Shown: in pieces, positions 25,915-36,052 of the stretch | Layout of the letters: each line of letters starts with the position of its first letter | Position numbering within the stretch: position 1 is the stretch's first letter | Assembly (NCBI RefSeq): GCF_008806955.1 | Contig: NZ_CP031727.1 | Location: 1,488,001-1,552,000 of the forward strand | DNA: 64,000 nt | Source: Cellvibrio sp. KY-YJ-3 | GTDB lineage: Bacteria; Pseudomonadota; Gammaproteobacteria; Pseudomonadales; Cellvibrionaceae | Direction: 5' to 3' | The notes under the pieces: model-generated | What the model was told of the DNA's origin: nothing | Seen by the model: only the letters and a program-made list of their open reading frames with translations | The model's database searches: none | Translations under genes and position numbers: made by a program

Positions 25915-26439
25915 TTAATAGTCGAGCACTTCGATGGTGTGAGTCTGATTGGTAAAGACACAGATATCGCCGGCGATTTTCAAGCCTTTTTCCACAATGC
26001 TGCGTGCATCCAATTGGGTGTTTTCGAGCAGCGCACGCGCGGCGGCTTGCGCGTAATTGCCGCCCGAGCCAATCGCAATTAAATCGTCTTCGGGTTGGAT
26101 TACATCGCCATTGCCGGTAATTATCAGTGAGGCGTCTTTGTCGGCCACGGCGAGAAGTGCTTCCAGCCGGCGCAGGCTGCGATCGGTGCGCCAATCTTTG
26201 GCGAGTTCAACCGCTGCGCGGGTGAGTTGGCCATTGTGTGCTTCGAGTTTGGCCTCAAAACGTTCAAACAGGGTGAATGCGTCAGCGGTGCCACCGGCAA
26301 AACCGGCCAGTACCTGATTTTTGTAGAGGCGGCGCACTTTGCGCGCATTGCCTTTCATGACGGTATTGCCGAGCGACACCTGGCCGTCGCCGCCGATAAC
26401 CACTTGCCCATCGCGGCGCACAGAGAGAATTGTAGTCAC
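25915..26439 (-). CDS. hslV: ATP-dependent protease peptidase subunit HslV
   Basis: Proteasome-like threonine protease (174 aa) that forms the double hexamer capped by HslU. The precursor begins [24 protein letters not shown]; removal of Met exposes Thr as the nucleophile. Other core blocks are [34 protein letters not shown]-type [24 protein letters not shown] and AARAL. The length is standard. It is preceded by the SPOR-domain gene, as in Pseudomonas. HslUV is often heat-shock controlled; I did not confirm a sigma-32 promoter. Confidence 0.97.
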   Translation of the reverse strand: MTTILSVRRDGQVVIGGDGQVSLGNTVMKGNARKVRRLYKNQVLAGFAGGTADAFTLFERFEAKLEAHNGQLTRAAVELAKDWRTDRSLRRLEALLAVADKDASLIITGNGDVIQPEDDLIAIGSGGNYAQAAARALLENTQLDARSIVEKGLKIAGDICVFTNQTHTIEVLDY

Positions 26440-26549
26440 AGGACTTCCTATAAATGGGTTGGATAAGTTACGTGCTAGAAGTCAAAAAGTGGGGGCGGTG
26501 GCGCCTTTTTCAAGGCGCTCCGGTGGCGACGGGAATCAAAGAGGAAGGT

Positions 26550-27098
26550 TTACTTGGTTTTGGCGCGTTTCAATACCAGCGCATTGTATTGGTTGTTCAC
26601 CAGTTGGCTGCGCGCGGTGCTCAGTTCGGCCTGGGTATTAAAGGGGCCAACCACGACGCGATGCCAAATCTCGCCTTTGCGGATTTCCACTTTTTCGATG
26701 CGTGCATCGAGGTTGATGAGAATCAATTGAGCCCGTAGTTTGTCGGCATCTTCCCCTTTGGGGAAAGAGCCTACTTGCAGTATGTATTCCTCTTTGCCCT
26801 GTTCCTGCGCCGGTTTTTCCTCGGCCATGGTTTCGCTGGCGGGCACTATGGTCTCGCTCTCCTGCAGCAACTTGTAGAAGTCAAAGCGCGGTTTGGGCGT
26901 TTTGTTCTCCTCCACTTTGGCTTTGGGCGGCTCTTTGGTTTCAGGGGTATTGGCGGGGTTTTTAATAAAGTAGAGGCTGGCCGCAAAGGCGCCAAAAACG
27001 ACACCTGCCACAAAAAACAGCCAGCCAGGTGTCTGGCCAGTGCTAGTTGAATGGCGGCGTGCCGGGGCGCGGCTCTTTTTGGCGAAATCTCTACTCAT
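26550..27098 (-). CDS. SPOR-domain membrane protein
   Basis: A 182-residue single-pass inner-membrane protein. A basic cytoplasmic tail (MSRDFAKKSRAPARRHS) precedes one helix (GWLFFVAGVVFGAFAASLYF). A charged periplasmic linker follows, and a C-terminal SPOR domain (EYILQVGSFPKGEDADKLRAQLIL...) binds denuded septal peptidoglycan. This layout is like FtsN, though much shorter. The same gene sits before hslV in Pseudomonas. I chose MSRDF as start since the upstream in-frame extension is not family-like. A cell-division role is likely. Confidence 0.85.
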   Translation of the reverse strand: MSRDFAKKSRAPARRHSTSTGQTPGWLFFVAGVVFGAFAASLYFIKNPANTPETKEPPKAKVEENKTPKPRFDFYKLLQESETIVPASETMAEEKPAQEQGKEEYILQVGSFPKGEDADKLRAQLILINLDARIEKVEIRKGEIWHRVVVGPFNTQAELSTARSQLVNNQYNALVLKRAKTK

Positions 27099-27172
27099 GG
27101 GATCTGGGTGTCGGTGCTGGATCGAGGGCGCGATTGTAAAGGGATTGCGCGGGTGAGTCACTAAAGACGCGT

Positions 27173-29401
27173 TTAGCCCATCTCTTGCGGGTCCACATCA
27201 ATCGACCAGCGCACTTTGCTCGCCAGTGGTTGTGTTTCAAGTTGCTGTGCTAATTGGCTAAGCAGTAACTGCAATGGGCGGCGCTGGGCGGCGCTGAACT
27301 GCAGTTGGTAGCGAAAGCGATCGCCGCGTTTTTCCATCATTGCCGGCAGTGGCCCGAGATAGTTCAACTGCGGGCTGGGCGGCTGGATTGCCTCGGCCAG
27401 TTGGCGCGCCTGCTGTAAAAAATCCAGCGCCAGCTGAGCCTGTTTGCATTCGGCGCGCAGCAGTGCGAGCTGGCGATAGGGTGGCAGCTGGGTGATCTGG
27501 CGCTCCTGCAAAATCAGCTCGGCGAGGGCGTGATAACCCTGCTGAACCAGGGTTTGCACCAGCGGGTGATCGGTATGGTGGCTCTGCAATATCACCCGGC
27601 CCGGTTTTTCAGCGCGCCCAGCGCGCCCGGAGACTTGTAATAACAGCTGGCCCATTCGCTCGGGGCCACGGAAGTCGGTGCTGAACAGGCCTGCATCGGC
27701 GTCGATAATCACCACCAGGGTCACATCTTCAAAGTGATGGCCTTTGGCGAGCATCTGGGTGCCGACCAGAATGCAGGGTTCGCCACCGTGAACATCGGCC
27801 AGTAGCTTTTGCATGCTGTTTTTATTGCGGGTGGAGTCGCGGTCGACCCGAATCACTTTGTAAGTGGGAAATAATTCCTGCAGTACCAATTCGCTGCGCT
27901 CGGTACCTTGGCCCAGCGGTTGGATTTTGCTGCTGTTACAGTTCGGGCAGCGCTTGGGGATGGCGCGCTGATGATCGCAGTGGTGGCAGTGCAAGTGGCG
28001 CGGTGTTTGATGCACGGTCAGGCGCGCGTCGCAGTGGTTGCAGTTGGCCAACCAGCCGCAGTCGTGGCACTCCAGCGCCGGCGCGTAGCCGCGCCGATTG
28101 AGGAATACCAGCGCCTGATTGCCTTTGTTTAGGGTGTCGCCAATGGCATCGATACTGGCCTGGGCAAACCCCTCGTGCAGGATTTCGCCGCGAATATCGA
28201 GCAGTTGAATATCCGGTGGTTTGGCGTTGCCCGCCCGGGCCTGCAGGCGCAAATGGTGGTAGCGCCCCTGCCGGGCGTTGTGCAGGGTCTCCAGCGCTGG
28301 GGTGGCCGAGCCGAGAATCAGCGGAATGCCGAGACGCTGGGCGCGCAGGGCGGCGAGATCGCGTGCGGAATAGCGAAAGCCGTCCTGCTGTTTAAAGGAG
28401 CCATCATGCTCTTCATCGATAATGATGATGCCCGGTTCTTTAAGTGGCGTGAACAGCGCCGAGCGGGTGCCGATGATAATACGCGCAATACCGGCGCGCG
28501 CTTGCAGCCAGGCGTCCAGCCGCTCGCGGTCATTGAGACCTGAGTGCAGGGCGACAATTGGCAGGTTAAAACGGCGCTGGAAACGCTGCAGTGTCTGTGG
28601 GGTCAGGCCGATTTCTGGCACCAATACTAACGCTTGTTTACCTTTCTTGAGCGTTTCTGCGATTGCTTGCAGGTATATTTCGGTTTTGCCGCTGCCGGTG
28701 GCGCCGTCGAGCAAATAGGTTTTAAAACTGCTGTATGCGATTTGAGCAAACGCGCTGTGCTGTTCGTCGCTCAGTTGCAGTGGCGGCTCGCGCAGTAATT
28801 GTGCGGGTTGTGCTGTGCGGCTGGGCGTCACTTCGACAAGGGCGACCAGTCCCTTGTCGATCAGGGTTTTAGCGATTGTGCGGGGAATATCCAGCTGTTC
28901 GAGATCGCCGCGGCTGAGTTGGTGGCGGGTTTGCAGGGCCGCCAGTAGCGCCGCTTGTTTGGGCGAGCGCTTGAGTGCCCCCTCGGGCAGGCCTTTGCCC
29001 TCGGTGGTGAGCTGAAAAATCTGTTCGCCGCGCAGCTGCGCTGCTTCACCCTGACGCAGCAATACGGGCAGGGCGGTTTGCAGGGCTTCGCCGGGGGCGC
29101 ACTGGTAGTAATCGGCCGCCCACAGGCAGAGTTCGAGTAACTCGCTCTCCAGTACGGGTTGGTTGTCGATAAGCGCCAATGCGGGGCGCAGTTTGTGGCT
29201 GGGTTGATCGCTGGTGCTTTTGCTGCGGAGCAGTATGCCAATCAGCTCCTGACGACCAAATGGCACGCGAATCAATATGCCCGGTTCCAGTTGCGCTAAC
29301 TGCTCTGGACTCAGGTTGGTGGGCGGCAAATAGTCGAAGCTTCGGCGCAGGGGAACTGGCAGGGCTATTTCGAGTAGGATTGATGGCGGCGTGAGGGTCA
29401 T
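27173..29401 (-). CDS. priA: Primosomal protein N' (replication restart helicase)
   Basis: PriA (742 aa) binds stalled forks and loads DnaB through PriB/DnaT. The N-terminal DNA-binding region (1-200) is followed by helicase motifs: LLDGATGSGKTEIYLQ (Walker A), IIIIDEEHDGSFKQQ (DEEH box) and LILGSATPALE. The zinc-binding insertion has eight cysteines (CHDCGWLANCNHC...HCHHC...CPNC). Motifs VGTQMLAKGHHF and QVSGRAGRAEKPG follow. The argS gene that sits next to priA in Pseudomonas is absent; the SPOR gene follows directly. Confidence 0.97.
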   Translation of the reverse strand: MTLTPPSILLEIALPVPLRRSFDYLPPTNLSPEQLAQLEPGILIRVPFGRQELIGILLRSKSTSDQPSHKLRPALALIDNQPVLESELLELCLWAADYYQCAPGEALQTALPVLLRQGEAAQLRGEQIFQLTTEGKGLPEGALKRSPKQAALLAALQTRHQLSRGDLEQLDIPRTIAKTLIDKGLVALVEVTPSRTAQPAQLLREPPLQLSDEQHSAFAQIAYSSFKTYLLDGATGSGKTEIYLQAIAETLKKGKQALVLVPEIGLTPQTLQRFQRRFNLPIVALHSGLNDRERLDAWLQARAGIARIIIGTRSALFTPLKEPGIIIIDEEHDGSFKQQDGFRYSARDLAALRAQRLGIPLILGSATPALETLHNARQGRYHHLRLQARAGNAKPPDIQLLDIRGEILHEGFAQASIDAIGDTLNKGNQALVFLNRRGYAPALECHDCGWLANCNHCDARLTVHQTPRHLHCHHCDHQRAIPKRCPNCNSSKIQPLGQGTERSELVLQELFPTYKVIRVDRDSTRNKNSMQKLLADVHGGEPCILVGTQMLAKGHHFEDVTLVVIIDADAGLFSTDFRGPERMGQLLLQVSGRAGRAEKPGRVILQSHHTDHPLVQTLVQQGYHALAELILQERQITQLPPYRQLALLRAECKQAQLALDFLQQARQLAEAIQPPSPQLNYLGPLPAMMEKRGDRFRYQLQFSAAQRRPLQLLLSQLAQQLETQPLASKVRWSIDVDPQEMG

Positions 29402-29685
29402 TGCAGTGACTGGGTTAATCGAACAGGTGCCAAGAATAGCCTATAACCGCCATGATTTTGCGTCTTATCGATCTTGTGTGTTGGCCTGATTGGTTTTTTG
29501 TGGCGTATATAAAGCTGCGCAGGAAAACACCTGCTATAGATACATATCAATGTTTATTGTGCGCAACAGCAGTTAAATGGCACCTTGGGTAGCGCGCGAT
29601 AAACAACTTAAGAATCATTACAACTAGTTATTACAACAAGCAAAAACTGTGTTTAGTCAATTAATAACCCCAAGAGGTGAAGTGT

Positions 29686-29973
29686 ATGAAACGTAGAGAC
29701 TTTATGAAATTGTCTGGAATTGGCGCTGGTTTGGCGCTGATTCCTGTCACCAATGTGGCTGTGGCCCAGGCGCCAGTGCAGGTTAGCCCGACCGATCCAC
29801 AGGCAAGTGCGCTGGGTTATGTTGAGCAGAGCCCGCAGGCTGCTAGCAATTGTGCCAACTGTGCGCAAGCCAAGGGTGATTTAAGTGCTGAATGGGTTGG
29901 CTGTAATATTTTCCCCGGCAAAGAAGTGAAAGCAGCGGGCTGGTGCAAGGTGTGGTCACCTCGTCCGCAATAA
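29686..29973 (+). CDS. High-potential iron-sulfur protein (HiPIP)
   Basis: A 95-residue periplasmic electron carrier. A twin-arginine signal (MKRRDFMKLSGIGAGLALIPVTNVAVAQA) indicates export of the folded holoprotein. The four cluster ligands are in NCANC, WVGC and GWCKVW, a spacing that fits a HiPIP [4Fe-4S] cluster. HiPIPs shuttle electrons between the bc1 complex and oxidases or reaction centres. The ATG at 29686 has an AGAGGTG site upstream. No redox partner gene is near, so the pathway is unclear. Confidence 0.9.
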   Translation: MKRRDFMKLSGIGAGLALIPVTNVAVAQAPVQVSPTDPQASALGYVEQSPQAASNCANCAQAKGDLSAEWVGCNIFPGKEVKAAGWCKVWSPRPQ

Positions 29974-30013
29974 CCACGATATTTGCGACTCTATTGAGTG
30001 TTTTTTGTGCGAG

Positions 30014-30085
30014 ACGGCTGTTTTCAGTTGCGCACTACCGGTTTTCTGGTAGTATCGCCGCTCCTTGAAAACAGCCGTTTTTTTT
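30014..30085 (+). terminator. Long-stem terminator after HiPIP, enclosing the rpmE promoter
   Basis: The arms ACGGCTGTTTTCA (30014-30026) and TGAAAACAGCCGT (30066-30078) pair perfectly over 13 bases. The T run continues to 30085. The 39-base loop holds a smaller hairpin (ACTACC/GGTAGT) and the likely rpmE promoter. Confidence 0.8.
30028..30055 (+). promoter_or_regulatory. Predicted rpmE promoter
   Basis: TTGCGC (30028-30033) and TAGTAT (30050-30055) are 16 bases apart, which would start transcription near 30062. It lies inside the loop of the preceding terminator. The match is moderate. Confidence 0.55.
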
Positions 30086-30148
30086 AACCTATGTGCGGTG
30101 CCCGGCAAGCAGATCGGGTGGCGGCACAGCTCACAAAAGGCATTCATC

Positions 30149-30373
30149 ATGAAAGCAGATATTCATCCAAATTACGTTGACGTTGCTGTAACTTGCAGCT
30201 GCGGCAATAGCTTTACTACTCGCTCAACCCTGGGCAAAGCACTCCACGTAGACGTGTGTGGCTCTTGCCACCCTTTCTACACTGGTAAGCAAAAAATTGT
30301 TGATACCGGTGGCCGTATCGATCGCTTCACCAAGCGTTTCGGCAGTCGTATCGCTGGTGCCAAGAAAGACTAA
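30149..30373 (+). CDS. rpmE: 50S ribosomal protein L31 (bL31, zinc form)
   Basis: A 74-residue large-subunit protein that bridges the central protuberance and the 30S head. It starts [26 protein letters not shown] and has [28 protein letters not shown]. Four cysteines (CSC and CGSC) mark the zinc-binding C+ type, replaced by a zinc-free paralogue under zinc starvation in many bacteria. The ATG at 30149 is the family start. A perfect terminator begins 37 bases after the stop. Confidence 0.96.
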   Translation: MKADIHPNYVDVAVTCSCGNSFTTRSTLGKALHVDVCGSCHPFYTGKQKIVDTGGRIDRFTKRFGSRIAGAKKD

Positions 30374-30409
30374 TTTCTTGATTCAGCGCCTGCTGGCATT
30401 GCTAGTAAA

Positions 30410-30442
30410 AACGCCGGGAATGAAAATTCCCGGCGTTTTTTT
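30410..30442 (+). terminator. rpmE terminator
   Basis: A perfect 12-base stem AACGCCGGGAAT/ATTCCCGGCGTT with a GAAA tetraloop is followed by TTTTTTT. The ATG of the next gene (30420) lies inside its 5' arm. Confidence 0.92.
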
Positions 30443-31211
30443 ATGCCTGCTATTCTCGCTCGGCAGTCTAGCTGATTGCGGTCACCCCACAGGTGCCTTG
30501 CTGAAAGTGAAGAGGGTATCCGACGGTGACACCCTCAAACTGGAGGATGGCCGCTCGGTGAGGGTATTAGGCATCAACGCGCCGGAAATCGCCCGTGGAC
30601 AAAAGCCCGCCCAGCCTCTCGGGCGCGAGGCGCACAGCGCTGCACAAGCATTTATCCAGCGAGCCGGAGGTAGGGTTAGGCTCGGATTCGAGCGCGCGCG
30701 CGTGGACCATTATGGTCGTTTGCTTGCCCATGTTTACGATTCGCAAGGGCGCAGTCTGGCTGCTGACCTTTTGCAGCGCGGCATGGTGTTGCAGATAGCG
30801 GTTCCACCTAATGCGGCTCAGTCGCAATGTCTGCTCGCCTTTGAGCAGCGCGCGCAGGCGCAAGCTCTTGGTGTGTGGCGTAATCGTTATTGGAATGCGT
30901 ATCCGGTCAAGTCGCTTTCAGCTCGCGATAGCGGTTTTCGTCATTTGCGCGGGCGTGTGGCTCGTGTTGATGTTAATTCATCGGTCTGGATAGAGTTCGA
31001 AGGTAATTTAGTGGCACGTATCGCCAAGCGCGATTGGGCGCAATTTGGTTATCGCAAACAGGATTGGCTGGCTCTAAAGGGGCAGTGGCTTGATGTGCGT
31101 GGCTGGGTTAGGGTGCGCGAGGTGCGCCAAACTGGAAAAGCGCGCTCTTTCAAACCGCTTATCGTGCAATTGCGCTCACCTGCTGCCATGCAGGTGAGCG
31201 CATCGCGCTAA
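30420..31211 (+). CDS. Thermonuclease (SNase-like) family protein
   Basis: A 263-residue nuclease-fold protein with a probable signal peptide (IPGVFLCLLFSLGSLADC). The SNase core has VKRVSDGDTLKLEDGRSVRVLGINAPE, which supplies the calcium-binding Asp and the first active-site Arg. RVDHYGRLLAHVY gives the second Arg region and the block ADLLQRGMVLQ follows. A C-terminal extension (about 165-263) of OB-like strands is unassigned. The likely ATG (30420) is within the rpmE terminator; a TTG at 30378 in frame is an alternative. Secreted nuclease activity is inferred from the family. Confidence 0.8.
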   Translation: MKIPGVFLCLLFSLGSLADCGHPTGALLKVKRVSDGDTLKLEDGRSVRVLGINAPEIARGQKPAQPLGREAHSAAQAFIQRAGGRVRLGFERARVDHYGRLLAHVYDSQGRSLAADLLQRGMVLQIAVPPNAAQSQCLLAFEQRAQAQALGVWRNRYWNAYPVKSLSARDSGFRHLRGRVARVDVNSSVWIEFEGNLVARIAKRDWAQFGYRKQDWLALKGQWLDVRGWVRVREVRQTGKARSFKPLIVQLRSPAAMQVSASR

Positions 31212-33626
31212 TTAAAAGAGTTCTTCCGGAAGGGTGACTTGTTCGCTTACTTCATTACCGGCTGCCGATGTGCGCGCCGTATCTTCACCAAGGAACACCT
31301 CGAAGATGGCGTCCGGGTCGCCTGGCATTGCAGGTTTTCCGGTGTCCGGGTTGATTCTTACCGTCACGATTCCTTCTGGTTGGCGGGGTAGTTTGTCTGG
31401 TATCCCTTCAAGTGCTGTGCGCATAAAGTCGATCCATATTGGTAGCGCAGCAGAACTGCCAAATTCACGCTTGCCCAATAAAGTGTTTTGATCAAAGCCC
31501 ACCCAGACTGTAGTGGCGATATTCGGGTTATAGCCGGAGAACCAGGTGTCCCTTGGGCCGTTTGTGGTGCCGGTTTTACCTGCCAGATCCCTGCGTCCCA
31601 ATTGTTTGGCAAGCCTTGCTGTGCCCTTGTCGACGACATCGCGCAGAATGGAGTCCATCAGGTATGCCACGCGGGCATCTATGATGCGTGGTGCGCGCTC
31701 ACTGCTGTCCATGCTTGGCATTGCCGGTAGCTCGGAGCCGTCATCGGCATAACTCACCTGTGTTTGTTCACATTCTTTGCATACCCGTTTTGGCTTGGCT
31801 TCGTAAACCACCCTACCTTTATCGTCTTCAATGCGTGTCACTAAATAGGGGTCAATTTTAAATCCGCCGTTGGCAAATGTGGCATAGGCTGTTGCCATTT
31901 GCATCGGCGTCAAGGCGTGTGTGCCCAATGCCAGTGTCAGGTCGCGCGGGAACTCTTTGGGGTTAAACCCAAAGCGAGCAAGGCTGTCGAGAGCGGTCTG
32001 CATGCCAATGCTGCGCAGCAAGCGAATCGATACGAGATTGCGAGAGCGATATAGCGCCTGACGCAAGCGCATAGGGCCAACAAACTTGCCATCGTCATTT
32101 TCCGGGCGCCAGGCTACGCCAGTGCTGGTATTTTCAATCACTATCGGGGCGTCATTAATTATCGATGCCGGGGTAAAGCCATTTTCCAGTGCTGCGGTGT
32201 AAAGCAGTGGTTTGAAGCTTGATCCCGGCTGACGCATCCCTTGGGTGGCGCGATTATAATGGCTCTGATTAAAATCAAAGCCGCCAACCAGGGAACGAAT
32301 AGCGCCGTCCATGGGGTCGAGCGACACCAGCGCAGCCTGAATCGCAGGTACTTGGCTGAATTGCCATTGATCATCATCATTTTTGGTAATGCGTACCACA
32401 TCTCCGGTTTTGAGGAAGTCAGTCGCTTTGGTATAGGCTGGACCACGGCTATCTTCGGTGATGTAAGGTCGGATATTGGCGAGCCCCTGCTCCCAATCAA
32501 TATCAACCATTTCGCCATTGCTTATCAGTACGCGTATCGCTTTTTCATTCACTTGTAATACGGCTGCGGGCTCTTGGCCGCCCAAACTGGGAATGGTTTG
32601 TAGTTCATCCTGCCAATCGGCCAAATCTGTTTCTGTCGATGGTTTAAGGCGGCGCTCTGGCCCGCGGTAGCCGTGGCGCTGATCGTAACCCAGCAAGCCT
32701 TTGAGTACGGCCGCCTGCGCAGTGGCCTGCATGGCGCTATCTACGCTGGTATATACCCTGTAACCCTCGCTGTAGGCTTTATCGCCGAAGCGATCCAGCA
32801 CTTCCTGACGGGCCATCTCCGATATATAGGGTGCTTGTACATCCAGTGTGGTGCCATGGTAACTGGCGGTATTGGGTTCGTTGATTGCCGCTTCATAGGT
32901 CTGCTGGTCGATATGTCCCAATTCATACATGCGTCCGATAATCCAGTCGCGGCGAATCATGGCTCGTTTTAGGTTAGCCAGAGGGTTGTAGGCTGACGGC
33001 GCCTTCAATACCCCTACAATCATGGCGTATTGGGCGACACTTAGCTGGTGGACGTCCTTGCCGTAATAGATCTGCGCAGCCGACTGCAAGCCGTAAGCGC
33101 GGTTGCCGAAGAACATTTTATTGTTGAACAGCTCAAGGATTTCCTCCTTGGTAAATTTCCTTTCAATTTCAAGGGATAAGAGGATTTCGTTAAACTTGCG
33201 TGAGAAGACTTGTTTGCGAGTGAGAAAGAAATCACGCGCCAACTGTTGAGTAATTGTGCTTCCGCCAGATTGGATGGCGCCTGATTTCAGAATTTGTGAA
33301 GCGGCGCGCAACATGCCTTTTAGAGAAACTCCATGATGCTCGAAGAACTCTGCATCTTCTGCGGAGAGGAGTGCTTTTATATAAAGAGGAGGGATCTGAT
33401 CGTAGGTCAGTGGAGTGCGGCGTTGCTCACCAAACTCACCAATAAGCTTGCCGTCACTTGAATAAACACGCAATGGCGTCTGTAATTTGATTTCGCGCAG
33501 GGTCTCTACTGAGGGTAGCTTGGGGCTCAGATAGAGATAGAGTCCGGTAAGTGTCACCAAGGTAACGCTGGTACCGGCCAGTAACAGCCAAAAAATAATG
33601 CCAAAGAGGGATTTTTTACTGAACAT
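31212..33626 (-). CDS. mrcA: Penicillin-binding protein 1A
   Basis: Bifunctional class A PBP (804 aa). An N-terminal anchor (LFGIIFWLLLAGTSVTLVTLTGLYLYL) precedes the glycosyltransferase domain, with LLSAEDAEFFEHHGVSLKGM and GGSTITQQLARDFFL. An outer-membrane-PBP1A-type (ODB) insertion follows. The transpeptidase has GSSFKPLLY (SxxK), SRN in RSRNLVSIRLL and KTGTTNGPRDTWF (KTG). I chose MFSKKSL, since the upstream ATG at 33677 overlaps a TATAAT box. It is divergent from pilM, as ponA is in Pseudomonas. Confidence 0.95.
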   Translation of the reverse strand: MFSKKSLFGIIFWLLLAGTSVTLVTLTGLYLYLSPKLPSVETLREIKLQTPLRVYSSDGKLIGEFGEQRRTPLTYDQIPPLYIKALLSAEDAEFFEHHGVSLKGMLRAASQILKSGAIQSGGSTITQQLARDFFLTRKQVFSRKFNEILLSLEIERKFTKEEILELFNNKMFFGNRAYGLQSAAQIYYGKDVHQLSVAQYAMIVGVLKAPSAYNPLANLKRAMIRRDWIIGRMYELGHIDQQTYEAAINEPNTASYHGTTLDVQAPYISEMARQEVLDRFGDKAYSEGYRVYTSVDSAMQATAQAAVLKGLLGYDQRHGYRGPERRLKPSTETDLADWQDELQTIPSLGGQEPAAVLQVNEKAIRVLISNGEMVDIDWEQGLANIRPYITEDSRGPAYTKATDFLKTGDVVRITKNDDDQWQFSQVPAIQAALVSLDPMDGAIRSLVGGFDFNQSHYNRATQGMRQPGSSFKPLLYTAALENGFTPASIINDAPIVIENTSTGVAWRPENDDGKFVGPMRLRQALYRSRNLVSIRLLRSIGMQTALDSLARFGFNPKEFPRDLTLALGTHALTPMQMATAYATFANGGFKIDPYLVTRIEDDKGRVVYEAKPKRVCKECEQTQVSYADDGSELPAMPSMDSSERAPRIIDARVAYLMDSILRDVVDKGTARLAKQLGRRDLAGKTGTTNGPRDTWFSGYNPNIATTVWVGFDQNTLLGKREFGSSAALPIWIDFMRTALEGIPDKLPRQPEGIVTVRINPDTGKPAMPGDPDAIFEVFLGEDTARTSAAGNEVSEQVTLPEELF

Positions 33627-33716
33627 TTTTTCTATGTGAATTAATGAGTTAGCGAAGTCGCTGTGGGTGGCGGGCATTATACGGGCTTTTTGCCTGTTTA
33701 CATATTCATCGGTTTG

Positions 33717-33744
33717 TTGCAGGCTTAAGTTAAAGTGCTATAAC
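33717..33744 (+). promoter_or_regulatory. Predicted pilM operon promoter
   Basis: TTGCAG (33717-33722) and TATAAC (33739-33744) are 16 bases apart and lie 36 bases before the pilM ATG. The divergent mrcA gene has a TATAAT box at 33676-33681 on the minus strand. Confidence 0.5.
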
Positions 33745-33759
33745 ATAAACAACGTCTAA

Positions 33760-34847
<1,088 letters not shown>

Positions 34848-34848
<1 letters not shown>

Positions 34849-35435
34849 TGGCAAAGATTAATTTATTACCATGGCGTCAGGCCTATCGCGAAGAAAAGAA
34901 GCGTGAATTCATTGGTATCGTAGTTGCTGTAGTAGTGGTTGGCTTATTGGGAGCCTATTTCTGGGTGTCCAGTGTTCAGTCCGCAATAGAAAATCAAAAC
35001 GCACGCAATCAATTATTGAATAAAGAAATTGCCAAACTGGATGCACAGGTCAAAGAAATCAGTGAAATCAAAAAAGTGCGCGATGATCTTTTGGCTCGCA
35101 TAAAAGTGATTACTGATCTAGAAGGTACGCGTCCGGTTATCGTTCGTTATTTTGATGAGATGGCGCGAGCAATCCCCGACGGCGTGTGGTTGACCAAAAT
35201 TGAACGTAAAGGCAAGTTGGTAACTATAGAGGGGGTGGCTGAATCTTATAATCGTATCGCCAGTTTTTTGCGGAATCTTGAGGCATCCGATTGGTACGCA
35301 TCCCATAATTTGATATCGGTCGATGCGGCTCCTAGCGAAGGTGATGATGCAAGTATATTTAAGATGACAGTGGAGACCTCCGCGCCAGTCGATCCCCTGG
35401 CTGAAGCTGCTCAAACCGCAGGAGGTGCCCAGTAA
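34848..35435 (+). CDS. pilN: Type IV pilus assembly protein PilN
   Basis: Inner-membrane alignment subunit (195 aa). The cytoplasmic N-terminus INLLPWRQAYREEKK is the conserved PilM-binding motif. One membrane helix (GIVVAVVVVGLLGAYFWV) leads to a periplasmic coiled coil, then a ferredoxin-like domain (VRYFDEMARAIPDGVWLTKIERKGKLVTIEG). It dimerises with PilO and helps connect the motor to the secretin. It overlaps both neighbours by one base. The length is typical. Confidence 0.96.
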
Positions 35436-36052
35436 TGTCATTTCAGGAAACACTTGATCAGCTCAAAGAGTTTGATGTCAATAACATAGATTTTGATAAG
35501 GCGGGTGTATGGCCTTGGCCAGCCAAGGTTTTCGTTTGTATTTTGCTGCTGTGCATAATATTTGCGGGAACTTATTACTTAAAAATCAGTGATCTTAATA
35601 TGCAGTTGCAATCTGTCATTGCACAGGAAACAACACTCAGGTCCACATTTGAGAAGCGTAGCTTTGAGGCCGCAAACCTTGATGCTTATAAAGCTCAAAT
35701 GGAAGAGATGAAGGTTACGTTTGATTCGCTCTTGTCCCGGCTGCCAGCAAAAACAGAAGTGCCCGGATTGCTCGAGGATGTAGGGACTCGTGCAGGTGAG
35801 AGCGGTCTGACTAATGTCAATATTAACTTCCAGCCTGATGTTGTTGCTGAATATTACATCGAAGTGCCTATTGATATTACGGTCGATGGTGGTTACCACG
35901 ACATGGGCGGTTTTGTTAGCGGTGTTGCAGGTATGCCAAGGATAGTAACTTTACATGACTTCTCTATAAGCTCATCTAAAGAGAATAAAACCTTGAACAT
36001 GAAAATCGTAGCTAAAACTTATCGCTATAAATCCCAGGAGGCTGCCAAATGA
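35435..36052 (+). CDS. pilO: Type IV pilus assembly protein PilO
   Basis: Inner-membrane alignment subunit (205 aa) that pairs with PilN. A cytoplasmic segment (LKEFDVNNIDFDKAGVWPWPAK) leads into one helix (VFVCILLLCIIFAGTYYL), a coiled coil with LRSTFEKRSFEAANLDAYKAQMEEMK, and a ferredoxin-like fold ending in LHDFSISSSKENKTLNMKIVAKTYRY. The overlap with pilP is four bases (ATGA), indicating translational coupling. With PilN and PilP it forms the periplasmic link to PilQ. Confidence 0.96.
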   Translation: MSFQETLDQLKEFDVNNIDFDKAGVWPWPAKVFVCILLLCIIFAGTYYLKISDLNMQLQSVIAQETTLRSTFEKRSFEAANLDAYKAQMEEMKVTFDSLLSRLPAKTEVPGLLEDVGTRAGESGLTNVNINFQPDVVAEYYIEVPIDITVDGGYHDMGGFVSGVAGMPRIVTLHDFSISSSKENKTLNMKIVAKTYRYKSQEAAK

